Assembly (NCBI GenBank): GCA_037576195.1
Contig: CM075104.1
Coordinates: forward strand, 10,246,211-10,310,210
Length of the DNA: 64,000 bases
DNA from: Phytoseiulus persimilis
Lineage: Eukaryota > Arthropoda > Arachnida > Mesostigmata > Phytoseiidae
Reading direction: 5' to 3'
A program made the position numbers and the translations under genes. Position 1 is the first letter of the stretch. Each line of letters begins with the position of its first letter. This document shows, in pieces, positions 34,864 to 46,000 of this stretch. The notes under the pieces are model-generated. The model saw only the letters and a program-made list of their open reading frames with translations, made no database searches and was not told the DNA's origin.

Positions 34864-37508
34864 ATGCAGGTCGAGGTGCTTCCGAGACGAACCCCGAGCC
34901 AAGCCGAGTGGATTTGCGCTCGACCCCACCGCCGACCACCCGACCAGGTTGTAATGTTATGATCTGACGTATACCATTTAGCTAACGATAATTGCAACCG
35001 AGAGCATGATTATAGCATGTGAAGACGGCAGTACCACTGCTCCGCGGTTATAGCAGCGTCTGATTAATTCCTGAGCGAGTGATTGAACAACTCTCACGCC
35101 GACCGCGCTGCTCGATAGAGACCAAGCATCGAACAACATCAGGTGTCCGTTAAACGATGAAGCCAAAAAAATATATGATACTTCCGCCACACCAAGACGG
35201 AAGGAGCCGATCCGAGAGCTAGATGAATTGAGGTTTGGGAGTATGTACACGCATCTGGCTTGAAGGTCAGGCTCGAGCCTCAATCGAGAACTATCAGCAG
35301 GGCCTGATGCAGGCACCTGCTGAATTTGTAGGCATTGAGTGGTCAGCGACCGAGATGGATGAGAACATTCGCTCGCCATGTTTTGCTAACCACGTATATT
35401 TGTGTGCAAACAAGATTGCACGGCTGGGTGAGTGAATGCGCTCCAAGAACGACTTGGAAGTACAAAGTCGCTCACCGTTTCTAGACACAAGTTAGACGAT
35501 GGACCCGAGCCGAGCAGAAATCATAATTTTTGCGATTGATTCTGTCGGATGCGCTGAGCCGAAACAAATCCTGACAAAACCGGCTCGGTCCACGTTTTCT
35601 CCAGCGGAACGTGGTTCCCTAGAACGGGCGCTGCCGCTGCCGTTGTGACGTTTGAATTTCGTATACTCAGACAACACGTAATATTTTATTATTTCTGTTC
35701 GATTCCCATAACTGAGAAGGTTAGTGCGTTGACGCCCGTGGCCACTTCATCATGGTGACTGCGTCCATGCTCTTCGCGTGGTCTGGGTTTGCCAGCCAGC
35801 TCGGCAACCTGTCACCTTCTTGCTTCGCGCGACCCTCTAGGGCACGCTTCGCTCGGTTGGCTGATTGCTGCGGGGTGATTATACAGACTGACTACCGCCT
35901 GGTTGGAAGTTAGCGGAGAGTTTCGATGAGTTTTGTCGGGCACACGAAAGTTTCTACACAAGCAGCAGCGAGTGAATAGTATTTCTTTTGTATTTATTCC
36001 AAGGCGACATTCCTCTCATTTGAGATGAAGCTGATTACCGCAGCCGAACCTCTGGTGAAACCTGAGCCCATGGTATGCGCCGTGACATAGGCCACAAATG
36101 CATCCGATTCCGACCAGAGGTTGAGGAACTCGATTCTCTATGAAATATTCAATCCACTGACTAAGACGCTCGTTTCACTTGAGATTTGCATCGTCAATCC
36201 ATGATGGAAAAGGCTCCACTTCTCTCTATGCAAAGATGCGGAATGCTCGATAACGGGTAAAATCCATTTGCAAGGCTTCCCATCATGGAAATCCAAACGC
36301 CAATTTCTCCCAAAGCTCGAAGCGTAGCTGGCAGCCATCTACGGATCAGACAATTGTTGCACTGATTCTCCTCTCGAAACACTGCAACAACACCGTGTGC
36401 CCATTCTGGAAAGCATCTCATGACGAAATGGAAACATACGAATTGAATCAAATGCAGGAAATGGAACCGAGAAGCAGTGGACGAGGAAAGCCCATACAGA
36501 CACTGCTAGCGAAATTGACGGCGCATGCTCTCTCTCGACTAGAACCACCATTTTCTGTCTCAAGACTCCTCAGGGGCGCACCAAATGAAGACTGTGCAAC
36601 GGCGACATGGATAATAATTATTAACTGATACTCGTATTCGATTCACTCAGCCGAATGGTCATTTTTATATGTATAAGGCAGGGAACAATCCCAGGCCGCA
36701 CGGTAGACCCCAACTCGGGATGCAGTCCCGCATCTGAATAGCGGGCCACATAAACTTGAGTAACTTATCATAGGAAGAGAATTTCGCAGAGAGATGATGC
36801 GTACCCAAGCTCTCGATATAATATTGATATGAGACGAATTGTGACATGATTTTAACACCGGTAATGCAGGTATGACTCAAGAAAGCCTGGAACGGAGGCT
36901 GGCGATGAACCAGAAAACTTATTATTGCCCCCTTCCGCAGGTAGAGATACGCCCAGGCGAGACAAAACTCGAAGAGGAGTTAACTCATAGTCGCCTGCAC
37001 TCGCAGCCCAGCTTGGGGTCGATCCCCAAGGAGCCGACGGAGGACGAAAGATCAGAAGCAAATTGTTGACTTGAGACGGTTCCGGCAGCGCTGAATTCAG
37101 AAGCTTAAGAGTTCACCCGAGGGACATCGCGTCGCCGGCCCCGCCTGTTGTAAATGTTAACTAATTCAATGTTACTAGCCGCGTATTGTTTCTCCGCGCA
37201 AAGATGGGTCGTCGCCGAAACGCTTGTTGTAATATCTGTGTCTCGTGTAATACTCGTAAGGTGGAAGGTTACCAAGTTGATAATAAAGGGATATTTTGGA
37301 CTTAAGATAGAACTGGTCGTCTCAACTTGCTCTCCCGATTGTTCGCTACGATCCACTCGGCTGACGCGTGATGTGGATACTACACTTTGTTTTTCGCGAA
37401 TCCATCCAGCTAGCGCTACTATTCCTAGGACTCGGAATCGGACTCCGAGAGTAGAGCCGTCTGGTGACGACGAGAACGAGTTTGAAAAAGGTTTTATCTT
37501 TCACTCAC
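34864..37508. other. Unassigned; probably contains later exons of the Misato gene
   Basis: The Misato homologue begins at 38.2 kb on the minus strand and its remaining exons should lie here. A minus-strand frame near 36665-36850 (YYIESLGTHHLSAKFSSYDK) and one near 36194-36340 (RWLPATLRALGEIGVWISMM) have protein-like composition, but I could not align either with confidence. AT-rich, unremarkable DNA fills 35500-36000. Nothing else is recognised. Confidence 0.35.
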
Positions 37509-38190
37509 GCTCTTGGATGATATTTGCTCTGGAGATAGCCTGCCCAGGACTTTTTCTGCACGGCCGGCTTCTTGGGTCCAACATCAACTTCACCCAGTTC
37601 CTCACTTTTGGACGAGCTCGCCTGAGGTTCAGCTTTGTGGATCTGAACCCTACCTGGATCGGAAACGAGATGAAGGACGCTTCGGATATGAACGATGTGA
37701 ATGGACTCGCGCTGAGACTGAAGGGCGGAGAAGCTGATGCACAATGCGGCGTTATAGTTCTCGCTTACCATCCCAAATTTTCTGTTCGGCGTCATGAGGC
37801 CCATGATAGGCTTGGTCACGGGCCAAGTACAGTTCGCCAAGCTGCCTTTCAAGTCGATCAGAAACTGTCCTCGGAGTGAACGTTGCTTTGTTCTGCAGAT
37901 TTCGTCCCTCTCTGGAATGCAACAGATCTGTGCGTTACGCTCAGGGAGAGATTCGGGGCTCAAATCTATTCAGAGATCAGGAGATCGAGCAATCATCTGA
38001 CTGACGCATGCCTAGTAGTCGCGCCGTTTTCATTCACCTATAGTAGACGTCGTGGCTGAACTCGTGCCCGAACGGAGCATCCGTCGTGTAATAGAAACAG
38101 TGGACTGAGGTTCCACAGGTGTGAAGCCGTGAAGTTCGAGAACGAGCCAAGCTGTAACGTTATGACCTCCCCTCTCGCCAGTTCCAGGTT
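37509..38190 (-). CDS. MSTO1: Misato (MSTO1) homologue, N-terminal exons, frame-disrupted
   Basis: Misato is a tubulin/FtsZ-like protein involved in mitochondrial distribution and, in flies, spindle assembly. Three exons are visible on the minus strand: about 38190-38038, 37911-37769 and 37653-37509. They encode EVITLQLGSFSNFTASHLWN (family start: E.LTLQLG..ANFVG.HWWN), SHDVYYREGRNLQNKATFTPR (family: DVLYR.G.TL.G..TYTPR), FLIDLKGSLAN (family: LMDLKGSL) and KKSWAGYLQSKYHPR (family: W.D.LR..LHPRS). The splice phases join DVYYR to REGRN and WDG to RVQIHK. Reading changes frame about three times: after HLWN, between TPR and FLIDL, and after SLAN, although the residues stay well conserved. The initiator ATG was not located, and the exons after 37509 were not aligned. 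Decayed gene or base errors in the sequence. Confidence 0.65.
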
Positions 38191-39229
38191 CAACGTTGCA
38201 GACTGCACGCTCACGTCCTGCGGTTCCGCCACTGATGATAGATGGATTTTGACCACTTTAAGACACAATTCACCGACTGTCAGTGATCTCCACCGATCGG
38301 AGAGGCTCTCACTTAGTAAGCAACACGCAGGTTTCGGACACCGTCATTGGCAGTTGTGGAATCTTTTGGTACGATCGAATCAAGCGGAAAACGACAATGT
38401 CGGATACTGGGGCGCAGCTGACTACACGAATGTCGACTTCACTGGTCCTCCTAGATCCTAGACGAAAACAACCGTAACTCAAAATAAAGGTTTTCGCGCA
38501 CGCGAACGCAAATGCTCGGAACCTGTTCTTTCCGGAGCCGGAGCTCACTGGCGATCCGTTGTTTAATAATCGGACGGATCGGCTTCGACTCTGCCTGATA
38601 CTCGAATGCAATCGCTTTGCGACACTGCTTCGTGACAACAGTCCTGGAGTCTTGGCGTTCGCGTCCGCCTGCGGAATTCGAAGTTGACGTTCATTTGCCC
38701 GTCAGAAAAGGATCAAAAATGGACTTTGCGGCGACCGAATCGGCCCGGTAAGCCACTTCGCCTGAAATTTCCCTTACACGTCATCGAAAGTCTTTGAACG
38801 CCGGTTTGAAAAGAACAGAGCCATAGCTACGGGTGTATCTCAGAGTCCCGAGGTCGATGATCGGAAGCTTTCCCTGCGAGGAGGCCGTGTTCGAGGGGTG
38901 TCTTGGAGTCTCGTGCAATCTTTCTGAAGCTTGATGGATCAGCTGATACGTATTGAAAGTGTGATTCTGAAAAACTCGATTGAGTCACTGCCTTGTCTCG
39001 TATCACTATGAACGGAGTTCTTAGGAGGGCTGCATAAATATGGCAGCTAATGCCTCAATCTCTATTCTGAAGGGACTTGTATTAAGACAGCTCTTTTGAA
39101 ACTCACTCCATATGGCGAATTCTACGCTATTGTGGAGCTCTCTCGTTCTCAGCCTTTTTGGCTGCCTCGTTGAAATCAAAGTCTCTCCTCTACCGATACA
39201 GCACTGAACCCACTCGCTCATCATTTAGA
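38191..39229. other. Shared upstream region between divergent Misato and YIF1 genes
   Basis: The Misato homologue points left and the YIF1 homologue right, so both promoters probably lie in this ~1 kb. Reading frames here are open on both strands in places (38309-38638 minus, 38129-38461 plus) but show no domain. The Misato start codon may lie in a small exon here. Confidence 0.4.
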
Positions 39230-41150
39230 CCGTCCTGTTTCAGGATCTCGACAGTACGCGCGAACTCCGACGAATCAACACAACCGCCCACAGCTGTTCG
39301 AAGGACACCTCGGCTGCGGCGATTGGAACTGAGCGATCGTCCTTCCTATCCACAAAGCGCAGAGCATCAGCTGGGGCATCGTCTGGACAGGGATGGGAGA
39401 GTTATGATCTGGGACCTCAATGACTATGGTCCTCAAGGGCTCCCACCTTATGATCCGTTCGGCAGCAACAGCATCAACCAATGCAGCATCCTCAATCTCC
39501 AACACAGCAAATGACGGTGGTTAGTATCCCCCGATGGCCTCGAAACTCGTTTCGAAATCGAAGTTGCTCCCGCGGAGCTGCCGTCATGGCGTTCTTTGAA
39601 CTCCCTGGACTAATCAAAGCGCATGCCCGCTATCCGCAGTTTCCACAGTAATGTCGGCAGTCCTCAACTGTACGTCACCACCGATGGGAACTTCCGATGG
39701 ATCCAGAATCGCCCGGATGGCTCTCAACAATACTTCAATCCGCAACAATTTCTGAATGATCCAATGGCCTCAATGGCCATGCAATACGGGCAGAATCTCG
39801 CGGGACAAGGCAGGGTGATCGTTCATGAGAAAATCGAGAAATACGTCTCCATCTCAAACTCAAGTACGTGATGAGGTGCCTCCGGTCGGAGAAGGGAGCT
39901 GTATCATTTCCCAGTAGTCGTTCTCATTTCCCAATTATCGGTCATTCGGCCTGGGGCCGAGATTGCTTGCTCCTTCTCAGATGATTCCTCGGTTACCTTT
40001 CAGATACTATTTCGCTGTCGACACATCGTATGTCTCGCAGGAAACTATTCTTACTTCTCTTCCCGTTCGCCCACAAGAACTGGTCGCTGAGCTATATCAG
40101 GAGGAGCCCGTTCCGCCCAGATACGACGTCAACGCGCCGGATCTCTACATTCCGAGTATGTTGAGATAACTACTGATCCTGGGGCATTGATTTTCAGGCA
40201 CGACAAAATTATGGAGGGTCAAGCAGGAAGCTACGGCGGAGCTGATTCGCGAATGGCGTGTAGTTTGGTCTATTGTCCCGGCATGTTGGGAGGCCGAGAT
40301 CCATTCGGAAGGTTCCATTGAAAAACACAAAGAAGGATTGAAGTTGGGACTGAGTCGGCAAAGTGTCCGAGAAACGGGTCGAAGTTGGCGAAGTTTCGCG
40401 CCTAACACTCGGAACATGCGCTCATGGAACTCTGTCCTGGGAAACTCATGGATCTACTGATTTCTGAACGAAATCGATGCAGATGAGTTCCTCGTTCATG
40501 AATCGGAAGGTGGTTGAGCCTAACGTAGAGATTTCTTTCGCGTTTCCTTTCACTCCATGGCGTTGGTTTCCTACATCTTATGTCGGCGTGACATGATGGG
40601 CCTTGAAAAACAGGTTCTCTCCCGAGGTGCTTGGTATGCAAGCAAGCTGGAGCCTGTGTATACTGATTTTAGAAACCCGTGTTGATCATGATGGCTCTGT
40701 ACATCTTGAACATCAACACCTACTTGAAGCTTTACGGACTGATGGCTTTCTGCGGCATACAAATTTCGGGCCGATGATCATCGCGCTGCTCTCTCGCTCC
40801 CTCTAGGCATACATGGGTTACCTATCAGCCGGAATCTACTGCTCCCTGACACTCGGATTTTCCTGGTTGGTTCCAATTCCATCCTCCTTCCTTGCCCGCT
40901 CGTAACGCCGTGCCACTGAGGTATGCTGAAGGGGGAGTTCAAGGTGAAACGTGGACTGATCATGTTTCTCTACGTTTCAGCTGAGAACGCTGCGAGTTGC
41001 ATTTCTGTCCAACCCGGGCACCGGTCACTTCGGCGAAGGCTCTCGACGGTCTCTGTACCTCCTTCTCGGATTGTGCTTCTTCCAACGGCGGTGATATGGT
41101 TCATGACCCACTCGCTACTCTGCACTCCTGCTCCCGTTGGGGTCAGTTGA
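39230..41150 (+). CDS. YIF1: YIF1 homologue (ER-Golgi membrane protein), frame-disrupted
   Basis: YIF1 is a five-helix membrane protein that pairs with YIP1 in ER-Golgi traffic. A glutamine-rich N-terminal part (near 39420-39510) precedes an exon encoding NDPMASMAMQYGQNLAGQG and EKIEKYVSIS (39750-39855). Then come YYFAVDTSYV and VPPRYDVNAPDLYIPSM (39990-40165), NRFSPEVLGMQASWSL (40597-40650), MMALYILNINTYLKLYGLMA, AYMGYLSAGIYCSLTLGFSW (40806-40865) and, after a good acceptor (TACGTTTCAG, 40980), LRTLRVAFLSNPGTGHFGEG ending in AVIWFMTHSLL near 41130. This is the full family order. The frame changes at roughly seven points, among them the exon end near 39855, about 40030 and 40100, about 40590 and 40665, 40765, and about 41085. 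Introns are kept, so it is not a processed copy. Substitutions are few relative to indels, which points to sequence error or very recent decay. Confidence 0.75.
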
Positions 41151-41503
41151 GCCGAAACTTCTGAGACTCGGAGAACGATTTGCTGTTGGGGGTTTAAAAT
41201 GTTGTACAATATGATTGCCGAAAACCGCATAAATGAGATTTATGGTGTTCCAATAACCACGGGAGCGCTGAGTCATCCAATCCTGTAGTCTCCCGAATGT
41301 TTCCGGCTTCGTAAGTTTGTCAAACCCTCATTCATTCAGGGGGAGTTCGTCAAGGCCCTAGATGTGAATACGAGTAAATCTTGGCTTTCAATGCAGATTG
41401 TAATCGTATAAAATTTATTCTTTAAAATAATGACCCGGTCGCCGAGCCTTTTCTTTCTGAATAGAATCTTCAATTTGGGAAAACCTAAAAACACGTGTGG
41501 AGT
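41151..41503. other. Spacer between convergent YIF1 and SLC3A2 homologues
   Basis: About 350 bases, probably the two 3' untranslated ends back to back. AATAAAATTTATT-like AT-rich DNA near 41405-41430 could supply cleavage signals for either strand. No other feature seen. Confidence 0.4.
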
Positions 41504-43085
41504 CTACACATTCGGTCTTGACACCCTCTCTTCCACCCAAAGCATCGTTTCAATAACCACTTCTCTAGTTGAACTTCGGAACGACTGGAAGACCTTAGTT
41601 TCTTGGCCCCCGATAGTCAGCTCTTCGAAATTTTGCTTGAGCTGAGCTACCACGCTACCACTCGATACAGCGTCCGTGTTGCCATGCTCTGGAATATGAG
41701 TCCCCAGCTGCAAGAGATTCACAGTCTTCGGAGTCTTCTCGAAATTGGTAACCACAGCATAGCCTGGCATGTTTTTCTTGATACGCGACATGGCGACCAC
41801 CGTCTCGTTGAGGATTTTCAAATGTGTATCGCCCATTTGAATTGCAGAATTCTTGTTCCGAATTTTGGAGGTTTGTTCAAAAACTTTGTAGAAGTTTTTC
41901 GCGTTGTTCTTCTTGAACTCGTCGATCGTCTTCCAATTCATTCTGCGAGCATCCCTGCTCTTCTGCCTCTGCAAGGTAGGGGGCAGGTTGGCGTCGTCGC
42001 GGGCGTATTCCTCTGCCGAAGAACACGAACGGAGTTGCGTCGGCTTAGGAGAGAGAACATGATGATTCGATCACGTTCCGCTGGTGAGAATCTTTTGATC
42101 GAGGTGAGATGTCCCCGTTGCTGAATACGAGATTTTCCCCGACATGCGGTTCGGTTTTTATGAGTTGTCTGCTCCAATCGGTCGTAAAACTGTTCTGCGG
42201 TGAAGTCCTTTTCAGCTCAGTCATGCTGTAGTTAAGAATAAACACGCCTTCGGCGCAGTATTCCGCTTCGTCCAGCACTTTCCCGTAAGCGGACAACATG
42301 GTCACACGTGGGAAGTTTTCGGTACTCGAATGGAAATGATCTCCCTCCAACCGTGATGAGCTTCGTGATGTCAACGTTATTCGGAACTAACTCGATTTCG
42401 TCGAGACAAAGCTGCCGCGCCCTTCTTCAGCCAGAAGTCGAGCGTAGTTGCAAATCGCGCTGTGTTTCGTTCTTCCGCGGAGTCGAGAGGTACTTCCGGA
42501 CAGGAGGGATTTTCACAAGAACCTTCACGCGCTCAGTGAGATTGCCGAAATCTTCGAAAGAGCCCATTTCTGGCTGCAAGACTCGTTGATTCCGCAGGGT
42601 CAAAAATGCTTATCGAGGACGACCGCAGAGACTAGAATTTCTTCCAGGTATGGCAGCCTTCTCGCGAACCCCTTTAAGGTTCGGCCTTCACCGCCTTCAC
42701 CGTAGAATTTGTCGACGCGTATTTCGTAAACCGGTGAACTCTCGTAACCATTCCGGCTCCTTGGAGCTGCGCAACCTGGTGTGACGATAATGATCGCCAC
42801 GGGAGCTCCAGCGAGCATGGCGATCCATAGGAGCCAGAAGAGGACCAGGAGAACCCTGCGCAATACGACCCAGAAAGGATCGTTCGCGTACTTCATGAGC
42901 TCCTCCTTTGTGAGTCCGCACTGGAACCCGACTGCTCCACCATCAGGCATCTCGATTTTCGCCTCGCCATTTGTGGAATGTTGAAATTTTATCTTTGCGG
43001 TGTCCCCGTCAGAAGTGAGTTTCGAGTTCTCGTCGATTTTCCTCGAGCTCTTTCAAGTCGCCCATGTTCGTCTCGTCGAGAATAT
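41504..43085 (-). CDS. SLC3A2: 4F2 heavy chain (SLC3A2-like) homologue, frame-disrupted
   Basis: 4F2hc is a type II membrane glycoprotein that pairs with SLC7 amino-acid transporters. The minus strand encodes its hallmark juxtamembrane segment, GLTKEELMKYANDPFWVVL, then a single transmembrane helix (VLFWLLWIAMLAGAPVAIII), a short PGCAAP linker, and the start of the amylase-like ectodomain (SPVYEIRVDKFYGEGGEG, LPYLEEI). Later parts follow in order: GSFEDFGNLTERVKVLVKIP (glycosidase-like beta3 region), STLDFWLKKGAAALCLDEIE (beta4 region), KVLDEAEYCAEGVF, and a C-terminal GYAVVTNFEKTP...ETKVF like the FLVVLNF...L.P beta domain of the family. Like vertebrate 4F2hc it lacks the catalytic residues and the B domain of alpha-glucosidases. 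The frame changes at about six places. An intron acceptor (CTCTTACAG) precedes 43085; the first exon was not found. Confidence 0.72.
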
Positions 43086-46000
43086 CTGTAAGAGAGAGTA
43101 CACGAATCAGCTCAGGGAGGAGATTTTATTTTTTGTCAAGCATTCTGTGGACTCGACTGCCGGAGGAGGAGCCCTTGAGATAGCCGAGAAGGAATGCGAA
43201 GCAAACCCTCGTCTGCGATAGTTCGATTAAAAACTACAATGAGACCGAGTTGAGCGGGATGCGGCTCACGTATGACATCGGGAACCATTCTGCGGTTCCA
43301 TCGAAGTTCGTCCACCAACGGGAAGGCGGACGACCTCAGGAAGCCTTGGTCGATCGACCAGGAGCCCAGAAAAACGTTCCCGAGCATACTCCACAAGCGC
43401 CGTGGAAGCTATACGAGGCAGCGACCATGGTTTTGGGTGATAGTCGTGGTTCAAGCGATCATGTTTCGTGTCCGCGACGGACTCGTCTGTCTCCTCAGAT
43501 TCCCGAGCAGCGGGGAAAACTGAGCTTTCCCTGCGTCTACGTGAAACGATCGAACCACGTCGCAAATCGGAAACTCCAGCTCGCGAAGAGTAGTCAATCG
43601 TCGGACCTGTCCGGAAATCGAGAACCTGTCTGATCGGATCATGGAGCCATGCCAGTTTACTAGCGAGCTCGAAAAGATGTGCGATCCCACTGCCACCAGA
43701 AATGGACATTGGGACAGCGTGTGGTGGCTCGGGTGATCTCGCTCCAAGTGCCGCGCTCCGCTTGTCTAATGAGTTTATGATGAGCGCTCGATCTGCAGCG
43801 AGTAACACCATTGTGAAGCTCCGTTTCTCGGACTATGGCAAGACGAGAGGTCACACAACCCTAAAACGACTCTCGACGTCCTTTTTCACTCTGGAGCTTT
43901 TGTGTTCGAACATCCTCGTGTGGTCTAACAATGAAGCGGTGCTCTTGATCTATGCGGCGTTTTCCAATCAACAGCAGGGGCTCGAAGACGAACCGCAAAT
44001 AACTCCAACTTCCCAATTGGTGGCGGTTTGACCTGAGTCGACAAGGCGGCGCTCCTTGTGCCACTCCAAGAGGTGAATTGAATCAGTTTCTCGATTAAGT
44101 GGAGGCTTGGTGAGCACGCTTCAATAGTTTAATACGTCGGGAGGATCATCCTGTGCAGAACCGATTGGACGTGAAGAGTTGCGTCAGCCTTAAGACTCAA
44201 TGAGCCGCTCTCGATGGAATCTGAACCCGAATCTCATGACCTCAGATCGCGCTCTAAGAAGACAACGAACATTTTCACCCAGACGCCCGTAGGCGTTTCG
44301 GACTGGTCAGTCTCCAGTCATCCGCGGGGAAGAAGGAGAAAAGTTGTCCATCGAACGGGAGACAACGCCTTATTCGGTGCTCATGACAGAATTCGAGCCC
44401 GACCGTCGGCAAACCGCTGCGAAACTGCTGAACGAGGAGTTGAGAGGGGAACAGACTATGGTGGACTTGGAATATGTTCTGGGCCTCTGGATTTCCTAAA
44501 TGCCAAACTCACCTTGAGGACCTTTCTCTGACGGACGAGCGTGCTCAAATGACAAAGATGGTCGTCATGGTGAGGAGAAGCCCGCCAGAGGAGCGAGAGG
44601 GTCTTACGTGGGAAGAGCGGAACACCGAGAAGACAACACGAGACTTATTCAACGCGCTCGAACATCCCGGGTTGCTCTGTTTATCAATGGATTGCTATCA
44701 ACGTTTCACGATTCCTCAACCTATGGTAGACTTGACGCCCGGAGAACGCCGGTTATGTCGCTCTTGAAGTGGATTGGAGGATCACTCAAATTTCAAAATT
44801 TCGCGCCGGTTCGACGACCCTCACCATGCCTCGATGACAGCTGTAATCATCCGCTAGTTGAATCATATGGAATTTTTTCGACTCCACCGACATAAGGTTT
44901 CGAGCTTCTCGCCGATAACCCCGACCCCCCCAGTGGCTTTTCTCTCAACTCAATGTCAGCAGCGTGATCTTTGAATTCCATCATTCGTGATGCTGTGAGT
45001 AAATCAATGGCTTTTTCGGCGATAGGTACAGGACGTAGCAGCGCGAACACGGCTTCCGGGACCGAAAAACACACCGTCGGCCACTACGTTGTTGACTCCA
45101 AATGGTTCGATGTTTTACTTAACTCGAACTTCGCCGTTCGTCTTCAAGTTCAGTCAGTGCCCTGCAATGACCGAGTCTCAAAGACCTTGTGGAACATTCC
45201 GGCAAGTTCTATACAGTCGGCACGCACCTCGTACAGTACTTCGAAGGGAAGGTGTTCGAGAGTGATGCCATGAGACATGGTAATCGGTCATTGACTGTCA
45301 AATTCAGACCAGCTCTTTTTGCATGTGATGAAAACCGCAATTGCGCATGAAGCGGCTGTTGACATCAAGGCGGCTGTGTGACCCGAATGTTCCTCCTGGC
45401 AAGGTTGCCTACAAGCCGTCTCGACAGCCTCTACATTCGATTCATTTCCCTTATTCCCTGCTGAACGCTTCGAGCGTCGAGTCGTTGTCCTTTTCGTATA
45501 TACTGTCATTACATCGAAATAGGATCTCCGCGCCACCCGTTTCCCGCAATTATTCCTCGTGCTAGACGTTTTATGCTAGCAGAATGGACATTGTGGGCTG
45601 TATGCTCGGCCACACTCGGATTGAAGCGGACAACCCTGTGCCGATTCTTTCCTTGTGAGCAACCAGCCTCCGTCGGAATCAAAACGAACTGCAGACATGA
45701 AATGTTGAGCCTCTCTAAGCGCCATTATGACGAAACGGTGACTGAGTGAGCTGCAGCAGAGAATCTCCGCCTTCGTCCCATTCACGGATCTGAGTAGCAC
45801 CATCTGAGCGCTCTGTACTCGGAGCACGATTTCTCGGAGTCAGAGCTAAATCGGGTAGTTGTCCCTCTATGGAAGCTATTGGAAATATAGTACGTCAGCC
45901 AGCCTCAAGAGATCGGGATCGTATCGCACTCGATTGACCTGGACGTAGATCTGACTTCGAATTGAAAGCTTGGGATGGCTCGGTACAATGCGGAGCCAGT

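Noticed and set aside
37154-37879. Plus-strand frame of 241 codons
   Set aside because: It runs antisense to the Misato exons at 37509-37911, which match a known family with proper splice phases; the plus frame is a shadow.
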